Made by a program: the position numbers and the translations under genes. The notes beneath the pieces are model-generated. The model was not told the DNA's origin. It saw only the letters and a list, made by a program, of their open reading frames with translations, and did no database searches. From the NCBI GenBank assembly GCA_012515825.1, contig JAAYXQ010000084.1, positions 1-6,947 of the forward strand: a DNA stretch of 6,947 nucleotides. The letters run 5' to 3'. Position 1 is the first letter of the stretch; every line of letters begins with the position of its first letter. Shown in pieces: positions 1 through 5,823 of the stretch. Source of the stretch: Fibrobacter sp. (GTDB lineage: Bacteria > Fibrobacterota > Fibrobacteria > Fibrobacterales > Fibrobacteraceae).

Positions 1-301
1 AAAATTTTTTTGAAAGTAAAATACGGTTTTGCCCATCCAACGAGACAAAGCTAGTGTGGCCTTGGATAGTACTCCGAAGTGCTTCTGTTTGGCGGGTCCG
101 AGGACGCGCATTCAATTCGGTCATGAACTTCTTAAACTCATTGAGCTCGTACAGAATCAGTGTCCGCTCGGGCCCTATAGAGAGCACCATACTTTCACTT
201 TCCTCTGGGCTTAACTGCCGACGAAATTCCCTAGGAAAGGAAGTCCTTCCCTTTTCGTCTATGGCTGTTTTAGCCTGGCCAATGAAAAAATCAAGATTCA
301 T
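1..301 (-). CDS. mraZ: MraZ, transcriptional regulator of the dcw cluster (3' end outside window)
   Basis: This is the N-terminal 100 codons of MraZ, read on the minus strand from ATG at 301-299 and running off the left edge without a stop. MraZ is a DNA-binding protein with two SpoVT/AbrB-like folds that forms rings and represses its own promoter at the head of the division and cell wall gene cluster. The translation begins MNLDFFIGQAKTAIDEKGR and shows the family pattern. The first DxxxR motif is at residues 15-19 (DEKGR), followed by FPREFRRQL, then an LILYEL stretch. The second DxxxR motif is at 89-93 (DGQNR, where the family usually has G rather than N), followed by ILL. The full protein is usually about 140-150 residues, so roughly two thirds is present. 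The Shine-Dalgarno is weak: only GTGGG lies upstream, and it is also one of the predicted operator boxes. rsmH and fts/mur genes would be expected beyond the left edge. Confidence 0.94.
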   Translation of the reverse strand, partial: MNLDFFIGQAKTAIDEKGRTSFPREFRRQLSPEESESMVLSIGPERTLILYELNEFKKFMTELNARPRTRQTEALRSTIQGHTSFVSLDGQNRILLSKKF

Positions 302-566
302 GAATTATAACCCACTTGTTGCCACAACACAACAAAATATACCACTTTTCCCCACTATCAGCAATAGAGTCCCCTAAAAAAGACTTGTATTAAGCGATTT
401 CCGCCGTTTGTCTCATCATTTTTTCGCTAAAGCAAAATAAAGCTATCTTATTGATTTTCAACGACTTACGTTCAGTTAAAATACGCTTTGGCGCCTATTT
501 GTAAACTTTTAGTTACATTTAATACCCTGAGTGGGTAATTCTGGGTAGAAAAACGACGATTTTCTT
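302..566. other. Intergenic region between divergent mraZ and the orphan ORF
   Basis: About 265 bp of AT-rich DNA separates mraZ (minus) from the ORF starting at 567 (plus). Besides the mraZ promoter and operator boxes it contains a second possible minus-strand promoter, TTGAAA (461-456) and TATTTT (439-434) with a 16-nt spacer, which would give a leader of about 130 nt. At 523-546 there is a short palindrome and a pair of TGGG boxes facing the ORF. No convincing plus-strand promoter for the ORF was found, although TTGTAA at 499-504 could be a -35 without a well-placed -10. I see no RNA gene here. Confidence 0.5.
312..364 (-). promoter_or_regulatory. mraZ promoter with MraZ operator boxes
   Basis: On the minus strand upstream of mraZ, TTGCTG (364-359) and TATATT (341-336) are separated by exactly 17 nt. 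They make a plausible sigma-70-type promoter with a start near 329 and a leader of about 28 nt. Overlapping it are GTGG boxes whose plus-strand complements (CCAC) begin at 312, 322, 342 and 352. These lie on a strict 10-nt lattice in which only the central slot (332) is missing. E. coli MraZ is known to bind TGGGN direct repeats separated by 5-nt spacers, which is the same period. The boxes lie in the promoter spacer and the leader, so bound MraZ would be expected to block transcription. The boxes are seen directly. The promoter hexamers and the repression are inference. Confidence 0.7.
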
Positions 567-956
567 GTGAATGAATTCAAATCATCATGTGAATTTGATA
601 TAAACGACTCCATTTGGGAATATATGTGTGTAGAGAGTATTGGAGAGCTGAATGTGATTCAACATCACTTTAACGAAGACCAACTTGACATCAAAAATTT
701 ACATTCTATAGATTTAGATAAGAAGAGCTGTGATTCCTTACAAAAAAATGGCTTTACTTTTATAACTCTTTTTTGTCTTGATACAATGTCTTTTGTTCTA
801 GATTATATCAGCACAGTAGAAAAGAATCTCGATGGAACATATGGCAAATGGCATCGTTCAAAGAAGCAAATACTCTTCGTTTTCACCGAACCTTGTGTTC
901 AGTCTATAGGCGATAACCGTAAAATGAAAGAATTGTTTGAAAATACGTCAAAGTAA
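567..956 (+). CDS. Hypothetical protein, 129 residues, family not recognised
   Basis: This is an uninterrupted frame from GTG at 567 to TAA at 954-956. The first in-frame stop upstream is TAG at 546-548, so GTG 567 is the most upstream common start. No good Shine-Dalgarno precedes it. ATG at 624 (residue 20) is an alternative, with TGGGA 5 nt upstream. The protein is acidic to neutral, rich in D, K, F and S. It has no signal peptide or clear transmembrane segment, though a hydrophobic stretch FTFITLFCLDTMSFVL occupies about residues 63-78. Four cysteines fall in the first 80 residues (8, 21, 55, 70) and a fifth is at 90% of the way to the end region (PC near 110). Composition looks like a real globular protein, and a hairpin with a T-rich tail follows the stop, which supports expression as a unit. 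It is more AT-rich than the lyase downstream, which may mean recent acquisition. I cannot assign a function, and it could also be a degraded fragment. Confidence 0.5.
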   Translation: MNEFKSSCEFDINDSIWEYMCVESIGELNVIQHHFNEDQLDIKNLHSIDLDKKSCDSLQKNGFTFITLFCLDTMSFVLDYISTVEKNLDGTYGKWHRSKKQILFVFTEPCVQSIGDNRKMKELFENTSK

Positions 957-976
957 CCAGATGTAATCCATTATCG

Positions 977-1016
977 CCGTTGTCAGTGGACAATGGTAAT
1001 TTTTATTTTTTTTTAG
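977..1016 (+). terminator. Probable intrinsic terminator of the 567-956 ORF
   Basis: CCGTTGTC (977-984) pairs with GACAATGG (989-996) around the loop AGTG. This gives an 8-bp stem with one G-T wobble, followed by a tract from 997 to 1016 that is almost all T. It lies 21 nt after the stop of the ORF and before the likely promoter of the lyase gene. The stem is short and only moderately GC-rich, so efficiency is uncertain. Confidence 0.6.
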
Positions 1017-1034
1017 CATTGCCATTGAGACGTA

Positions 1035-1059
1035 TATATTCCTTGTTATAACATAGGAG
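1035..1059 (+). promoter_or_regulatory. Candidate -10 element and ribosome binding site of the lyase gene
   Basis: TATATT at 1035-1040 could be a -10 element giving a start near 1047 and a leader of about 21 nt. Its -35 is poor (TTAGCA at 1013-1018, 16-nt spacer). A better-matching pair, TTGAGA (1025-1030) and TATAAC (1047-1052), would place the start near 1059, at the end of the ribosome binding site, so it is less likely. AGGAG at 1055-1059 sits 8 nt before ATG 1068. That spacing is ideal and decides the start over the GTG at 1059, which lies inside the ribosome binding site itself. Confidence 0.5.
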
Positions 1060-1067
1060 TGTGTATT

Positions 1068-3458
1068 ATGAAGGGATTGGTTGTCTCAGCGATATTAGCA
1101 CTGTCTCTTGCTTCCACAGCAGGAGCAGTAAGGCAAATGGAATTTTTAGACCGTGGCCTAGTCGGTGTGAAAGTAGATGGTGGTGTCTTTTTAAGCTGGC
1201 GACTTTTGGGTAACGACGCGGCGACGACATCGTTCAATTTGTATCGGGATGGTACCCTAGTGAACGCAAGCCCGATTACTGGAGCGACTAATTACACCGA
1301 TACAAAAGGGTCAACATCCTCTTTATATGAAGTGCGCCCCATTATAAACGGCGAAGAGAAAGGCGCAGAAAAATCGGTAAGCGTTTGGAGCAGCCAAAAG
1401 CTTACGATCAATTTAGACAGACCCGCTGGCGGTTCCAATTCGAGCGGTAGCTACACGTACTCGCCTAACGACATTGCAGTGGGCGATCTCGATGGCGACG
1501 GAGAATACGAACTAGTTCTCAAATGGGATCCGAGCAATTCCCAGGATAATTCAAAGAGTGGTTATACAGGCAACGTTTATATAGATGCCTATAAATTAAA
1601 TGGCAAAAAGCTATGGCGTTTGGATTTGGGCAAGAACATTCGCGCTGGGGCTCATTACACGCAGATTCTCGTAGCCGACTACGACTTGGATGGTTTCGCG
1701 GAAGTGGCGATGAAAACGGCTCCTGGAACAAAAGACGGAACGGGTAGCTACCTTTCGAACGGACCTGCCGCAAGCGTGGACCATTCCAAAGATTATCGCA
1801 ATTCGAAAGGCTACGTTTTGAGTGGCGAAGAATTTCTAACGATTTTTAACGGCCAGACTGGAAAAGAAATGGCGACCGTGAACTACAATCCTGCCCGCGG
1901 AACGGTGAGCAGCTGGGGCGATAGTTACGGTAACCGCGTCGACCGTTTTTTAGCGACGAACGCTTATTTGGACGGCAACAAGCCAAGTATGGTCTTTCAG
2001 CGCGGTTACTATACTCGCATGGCTGTGACCGCTTACGACTGGGACGGTAAAACGCTTTCGCAGCGTTGGTATTATAATTCACCGACAAAAGGCCAAGAAT
2101 GCTACGGTCAGGGAAATCACAACATTTCAGCGGGCGATGTGGACGGTGACGGCTATGATGAAATTATCGAAGGTTCCTGCGCCATTGATCATAACGGCAA
2201 GTTCATGTATCGCACGGGGCTTGGCCACGGTGATGCGATGCACTTGGGCGACTTGGATCCAGATCGCGAAGGCTTAGAAGTTTGGCAAGTACACGAAGAT
2301 TCTCCTTACGGCTACGACTTGCACGATGCACGGACGGGAGAGCGCCTGTTTTACGAAAAGAGCAGCGGCGATAACGGACGCGGTGTAGCAGCAGACGTGG
2401 ATTCAACCTCCCGCGGATCCGAGATGTGGTCTGGGGCAAATTACAACACGTATTCAGTGAAGGGAACAATACTAGCATCTTCCAGACCCGCGTACAATTT
2501 CCGCGTCTACTGGGATGGTGACCTTCTGGACGAACTTTTAGACAATGTGACAATCAGTAAGTGGAACAGCTCAACGAAAAAAAATACGACATTGCTTACG
2601 ATGGAAGGCGCTTCTTGCAACACCACCAAGGCAACTCCGAATTTGAGCGGTGATATCTTAGGCGACTGGCGTGAAGAAGTGATTTTACACGATGATTCGC
2701 ATCTGTTCCTCTACACGACAACGATTCCAACAACACATCGGATGTACACGCTGATGCACGATCCAGTTTACCGCTTGGGAATATCTTGGCAGAATACGGC
2801 ATACAATCAGCCACCGCATCTCGGATTCTGGCTTGCTTCGGGCAACTTCCCTACTCCAAAAATTGAACTAGTCGGTGAAATTCTGGATCCGCTTCTCGTG
2901 AAAAACGGCGCTGGCTCTTCGAAGCAAACAATCAACTTGGGCGAACCGATTGTGGACTTTGCGTATGCGTATTCGCACTGCACTGGTGCTGTGGCGACGG
3001 GACTTCCTGCTGGCATTACAACGTCTTTGGCAAACGGAAAACTGAACTTTACAGGAACGCCGACGGAAGCGGGAGTCTTTGGATTTACCGTAACGACAAC
3101 AGGCGGTGCTCTCGATGCTTATGTGAAGACAGGCGTGATTACGGTAATTGATCCGAATGCTCCAGCGGATACATCAAAAGACGATTCCACTTCAGAAGAT
3201 GATCTGACGGGAATTCGCCTCGCGAAAATTGGCAGTGCTTTCCTAACCATTTCTCGCGAAGGAATCGCTTATCAGGTTCCGCAGACGAATGCAAAGCTCT
3301 TCATTTTTGATGTAAATGGCAATACTGTTTTTGAACGCTCCGTTCAATTCGGGGGTATGATTTCGAACGAGTGGAACGCACTTCCCGCTGGTCGTTACGT
3401 GATAACGCTACGAGCTGGTGGAAAGTTTCTGCAGAAAATTCCTGCGGAAAAACGATAG
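1068..3458 (+). CDS. Secreted rhamnogalacturonan lyase, polysaccharide lyase family 11
   Basis: This 796-residue enzyme is predicted to cleave the rhamnose-galacturonate backbone of rhamnogalacturonan I (pectin) by beta-elimination outside the cell, like B. subtilis YesW/YesX. A signal peptide covers residues 1-20 (MKG, hydrophobic core, ASTAGA before VRQ). An FnIII-like beta domain occupies about 21-108. The family 11 beta-propeller spans about 110-605, with calcium-binding-type loops DLDGDGEYE (140-148), DYDLDGFAE (204-212) and DVDGDGYDE (357-365). It carries family signature stretches: YGQGNHN (346-352), GHGDAMHLGDLDPDREGLEV (386-405), YWDGDLLDELLD (481-492), LGDWREEV (531-538), and HRMYTLMHDPVYR (557-569) with WQNTAYNQPPH (574-584). 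An Ig-like (putative He_PIG type) domain lies near 605-695 (LPAGI, FTGTPTEAG). An acidic linker (695-712) leads to a C-terminal beta module (713-796) ending in a basic tail. It is longer than YesW because of these additions. A terminator follows. Confidence 0.96.
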   Translation: MKGLVVSAILALSLASTAGAVRQMEFLDRGLVGVKVDGGVFLSWRLLGNDAATTSFNLYRDGTLVNASPITGATNYTDTKGSTSSLYEVRPIINGEEKGAEKSVSVWSSQKLTINLDRPAGGSNSSGSYTYSPNDIAVGDLDGDGEYELVLKWDPSNSQDNSKSGYTGNVYIDAYKLNGKKLWRLDLGKNIRAGAHYTQILVADYDLDGFAEVAMKTAPGTKDGTGSYLSNGPAASVDHSKDYRNSKGYVLSGEEFLTIFNGQTGKEMATVNYNPARGTVSSWGDSYGNRVDRFLATNAYLDGNKPSMVFQRGYYTRMAVTAYDWDGKTLSQRWYYNSPTKGQECYGQGNHNISAGDVDGDGYDEIIEGSCAIDHNGKFMYRTGLGHGDAMHLGDLDPDREGLEVWQVHEDSPYGYDLHDARTGERLFYEKSSGDNGRGVAADVDSTSRGSEMWSGANYNTYSVKGTILASSRPAYNFRVYWDGDLLDELLDNVTISKWNSSTKKNTTLLTMEGASCNTTKATPNLSGDILGDWREEVILHDDSHLFLYTTTIPTTHRMYTLMHDPVYRLGISWQNTAYNQPPHLGFWLASGNFPTPKIELVGEILDPLLVKNGAGSSKQTINLGEPIVDFAYAYSHCTGAVATGLPAGITTSLANGKLNFTGTPTEAGVFGFTVTTTGGALDAYVKTGVITVIDPNAPADTSKDDSTSEDDLTGIRLAKIGSAFLTISREGIAYQVPQTNAKLFIFDVNGNTVFERSVQFGGMISNEWNALPAGRYVITLRAGGKFLQKIPAEKR

Positions 3459-3483
3459 AAAATAAGACCAAGACCACACACAC

Positions 3484-3524
3484 AAAAAAAGGCGCCTTTG
3501 AGATTTTCTCGAGGGCGCTTTTTT
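3484..3524 (+). terminator. Strong intrinsic terminator of the lyase gene
   Basis: GCGCCTTTGAGA (3492-3503) pairs with TCTCGAGGGCGC (3507-3518) as a 12-bp stem with two G-T wobbles and a 3-nt TTT loop. It is followed by six T (3519-3524). A run of seven A (3484-3490) precedes the stem, so the element could also work on the opposite strand. It starts about 25 nt after the lyase stop codon. Confidence 0.93.
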
Positions 3525-3586
3525 AAAAACGACAACAGGTATTTGTCATTTTGGACCAAGAGCCTGACTCTCTTTTGATGTAATAT

Positions 3587-3620
3587 AAAAAAGGTGCCGC
3601 GAGATTTTGCGTCACCTTTT
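3587..3620 (-). terminator. Intrinsic terminator of the AGE-family gene
   Basis: AAAAGGTG (3589-3596) pairs with CACCTTTT (3613-3620). After a single C/T mismatch, CGC (3598-3600) pairs with GCG (3609-3611) around the loop GAGATTTT. On the minus strand the stem is followed by six T (3592-3587). It lies 22 nt past the stop of the minus-strand gene. The flanking A and T runs also make it potentially bidirectional, a second barrier between two convergent units. Confidence 0.8.
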
Positions 3621-3642
3621 GATTTGATTATATTGAAGTGAT

Positions 3643-5100
3643 TTAATGAAGGTTATTAAAAGTCACCTTATATACTTCATTATTGTCTGGTAACTCAAGC
3701 TGTATATCGCTTTTTTGCTTTTCAACCTTTACCACATTAGCAAAAAACATGTACGGAGCCACATTATCTTGGTCTGCGGTTTCCCATTCTGGTAAAGCAT
3801 AATACAAGTGGAAGTTTTCATTTGCAAAATTCGCTGCCGTCATATAACTAAACAAAACATGTTCAAAGCTATGCAACGAAGTCTTCCAATTATGAATTTT
3901 TGGAAATCGATGAACGGGTTCGTTTGTCTTACCATCAACCATATGCCAAATTTCACCGTCTTTTTTATCCGTCATTACTTCTAACCAGTACTTCTGAGTT
4001 TCATTGAGGTAGTCATAGAAGAATGGATCATGAATGCTCAAAATTTCTGCCGCTTGATCCAACTCCGCAAGAATCCACCATTCCTTATCAATATCTAACT
4101 CATTGTTAGCATCGAATCGACGCGCCCAAGAACCAGGAATAGCACTACCCGTAACTCTTGGAATAAAGGCATCTTTAAGAATTTTTTCAATATTAGGACG
4201 AGCAAAATGAACATAGAAAGGCTCTCCAAGAAGCTGCCCTACCTTTAAAATCACCCAAAATGTTTTTACGGAATGGCCAAAATCCGTATGATCTGTTCCT
4301 AACTGCATGCGATCCATATTATTTTGGGTTCCCCAGAACATGTTGTATTTTTCACTATAGAAATGAGTGATCAAAATATCTGCAATTTTCTTCATGTCTT
4401 TTTTCCAGACACTCTTATACGGTTCAGGAAGGCATGGTGTGAGCATCAACATATAAGCGTAAAGTTGATCTAGCTGAGCGACAATTTGCACTTCCCCTTC
4501 ACTCTTAGGATTGTTTTTAGGTAACCACATAAGATACCCTCGTCTATCGCTCAAATAGGCATTGAAAATGTAGTCCTTGAGTTGAATAATTCGATGCAAA
4601 ATAGTTTTATCATGAGTCAAGAAATAATACATCCCAAGGCCAGTAAGTCCATAAGCCAAATCCTGGCTCGTACGATCACTACGAGCATTATCCCACTTAC
4701 CAGAAAGAGTTTGTGTCACACACATACCATAATTGCCGTCAATGGCTTTAAGCAAGGCGTCAACACCTTTCTTACAAAGATTGAGATACTTCCCTTTACC
4801 AGTCATATGGAACGCTATTCCGTAGGCATAGGTTTGACGAGAGTGTGCACGGATAAAATTCTTATCAAGTTCTATAAGTCCCTTAGTATCTTCGCTATTC
4901 AAGGCGTCCACAATTTCATCAGGTAACGGATTAGCATTTATATCGAAAGTTTCACCCGTATTACAGCGATAAGTTGGAAACAAGTCGCTTTTACCTGTGG
5001 CATAAGCCTCTTTTTTATCCCAGAAGAGAAGTAAATTATCCAAGTGTTTTAGCCAATCACTTGTAGACACTGCTAGTTTAGTATTCGTTATGTTTTTCAT
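3643..5100 (-). CDS. N-acylglucosamine 2-epimerase (AGE) family protein, probable sugar epimerase/isomerase
   Basis: This 485-residue cytoplasmic protein (no signal peptide) has the (alpha/alpha)6-barrel pattern of the AGE family. Members epimerise or isomerise sugars such as N-acetylglucosamine, cellobiose, mannose or sulfoquinovose. Family-like segments in order are RAHSRQTYAYGIAF (84-97), DLAYGLTGLGMYYFLT (147-162), DFGHSVKTFWVI (273-284), KEWWILAELDQAA (339-351), EIWHMVDG (383-390) and WKTSLH (405-410). H276 and H410 match two of the usual three catalytic histidines. The third position appears to be D211, and the Glu that normally follows the GH histidine by three residues is K279, so activity or substrate may be atypical. 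About 45 residues after the barrel (near 440-485) exceed the usual length of about 400. The start is ATG 5100-5098, with AAGGA 7 nt upstream. An in-frame upstream ATG (5208) would lie inside the preceding gene. The stop of the DJ-1-family gene overlaps this ribosome binding site, so the two are translationally coupled. Confidence 0.9.
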   Translation of the reverse strand: MKNITNTKLAVSTSDWLKHLDNLLLFWDKKEAYATGKSDLFPTYRCNTGETFDINANPLPDEIVDALNSEDTKGLIELDKNFIRAHSRQTYAYGIAFHMTGKGKYLNLCKKGVDALLKAIDGNYGMCVTQTLSGKWDNARSDRTSQDLAYGLTGLGMYYFLTHDKTILHRIIQLKDYIFNAYLSDRRGYLMWLPKNNPKSEGEVQIVAQLDQLYAYMLMLTPCLPEPYKSVWKKDMKKIADILITHFYSEKYNMFWGTQNNMDRMQLGTDHTDFGHSVKTFWVILKVGQLLGEPFYVHFARPNIEKILKDAFIPRVTGSAIPGSWARRFDANNELDIDKEWWILAELDQAAEILSIHDPFFYDYLNETQKYWLEVMTDKKDGEIWHMVDGKTNEPVHRFPKIHNWKTSLHSFEHVLFSYMTAANFANENFHLYYALPEWETADQDNVAPYMFFANVVKVEKQKSDIQLELPDNNEVYKVTFNNLH

Positions 5101-5103
5101 TTG

Positions 5104-5113
5104 ATTTTCCTTA
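5104..5113 (-). promoter_or_regulatory. Ribosome binding site overlapping the upstream stop codon
   Basis: On the minus strand the stop of the DJ-1-family gene and the ribosome binding site of the AGE-family gene share bases: TAAGGA, then AAATCAA, then ATG. Only 10 nt separate the stop from the next start. Ribosomes finishing the first gene are placed to restart on the second. This argues for a shared transcript and for the short start at 5100. Confidence 0.8.
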
Positions 5114-5752
5114 TTGAATATTATGGATAGTTTTATAAGATTGAATAAGCGCTTCGCAAAAAGAGTCAATATCTGCTGCTGAGCGCCCTGTAACAAGATC
5201 ATGGTCAATCACAACATGTTTTTCATCAGGTACAAACTGAGCTCCTGCATTGATAATATCAGCAAGAACCACCGTATGGCAAATGACTTTGCGATTTTTC
5301 AGCAATTCTGGATTCGGAGTTAAAATCCAAAGTGCATGACAAAGTGCTCCCTTTACAATAAACGGATTACACATCGCACTTGCCATAAATCTAACGGCAG
5401 ATGGAGAACGAACTGTTTCAAGAGATCCCAAACATCCCATAGGTGGAATTTCACGAAGACGCACCGCCACATAATTTGCAGCCGTTAGTACAAAAGCATA
5501 ATCATTAGGATTCGCCTCCGCTATTTCTCTATCTACAACGAGAGTTTGAACTTCTTTACCCACCGAATCCACATCGCTGACAAGAGTTCTCTCTTTTTCT
5601 CCCCATAAGTAAGTCATAAAATCGACTTGAGCCCCCAGATTTTCAAAAAACTTTTTATAATGAGCTACTTCGCTAGGAATAAATTCAGTCTCTACAAGAA
5701 CGGCTACTTTTTTCCCATGCAATAGTTTTGTATGATCATTTTCCATGAGCAT
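5111..5752 (-). CDS. DJ-1/PfpI family protein
   Basis: This 213-residue protein belongs to the DJ-1/PfpI superfamily, which includes proteases, chaperones, glyoxalases and isocyanide hydratases, so the family alone does not fix a reaction. A Rossmann-like first strand (KKVAVLVE, 14-21) is followed by EFIPSEV (23-29), SDVDSVG (59-65), DYAFVLTAANYVAVRLR (84-100) and the nucleophile-elbow motif ALCHALWIL (136-144) with C138 and H139. Then come NRKVICHTVVLADIINAGA (153-171) and VVIDHDLVTGRS (180-191). The Glu that usually supports the nucleophilic cysteine, in an E-F-E context, appears to be I25 here, though I aligned it by eye. The start is either ATG 5752 (AGGA 7 nt upstream) or ATG 5746 (GGGGAG 6 nt upstream); the two differ by two residues. 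It is the first gene of a two-gene operon with the AGE-family gene, suggesting a linked role in sugar or reactive-carbonyl metabolism, which is inference. Confidence 0.92.
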   Translation of the reverse strand: MLMENDHTKLLHGKKVAVLVETEFIPSEVAHYKKFFENLGAQVDFMTYLWGEKERTLVSDVDSVGKEVQTLVVDREIAEANPNDYAFVLTAANYVAVRLREIPPMGCLGSLETVRSPSAVRFMASAMCNPFIVKGALCHALWILTPNPELLKNRKVICHTVVLADIINAGAQFVPDEKHVVIDHDLVTGRSAADIDSFCEALIQSYKTIHNIQ

Positions 5753-5766
5753 CTCCCCTTCCTATT

Positions 5767-5823
5767 TGATTTTAAATCAGAAAAAACAATGTAAATTATA
5801 TAGATAATCTTTATTTACCAAAA
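5767..5823 (-). promoter_or_regulatory. Promoter of the DJ-1/AGE operon with palindromic operator candidate
   Basis: On the minus strand a perfect TATAAT lies at 5800-5795, predicting a start near 5788 and a leader of about 36 nt. No strong -35 is present; the best is TTGGTA (5821-5816) at a short 15-nt spacing. Between the predicted start and the ribosome binding site is a perfect palindrome, TGATTT-T-AAATCA (5767-5779). It is well placed for a repressor, but its binding protein is unknown. Confidence 0.5.

Noticed and set aside
54..377. Plus-strand frame of 107 codons (and a shorter one at 29-214)
   Set aside because: Both lie antisense to mraZ, whose translation shows clear family motifs, and the 107-codon frame runs on into the operator region.
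1059..1067. GTG at 1059 as start of the lyase
   Set aside because: It lies within the AGGAG ribosome binding site; ATG 1068 gives ideal spacing and a normal signal peptide.
4582..4926. Plus-strand frame of 114 codons
   Set aside because: Antisense to the well-supported AGE-family gene; its translation has no recognisable features.
3643..5100. Unsaturated rhamnogalacturonyl hydrolase (GH88/GH105), which would pair with the lyase and also has an (alpha/alpha)6 barrel
   Set aside because: The GHS, WW and WK...H motifs in order fit the AGE family, and the gene is convergent with the lyase and separated from it by two terminators.
5101..5208. Longer N-terminus for the AGE-family protein starting at 5208
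   Set aside because: It would overlap the DJ-1-family gene by about 100 bp and lacks the well-placed AAGGA that precedes ATG 5100.
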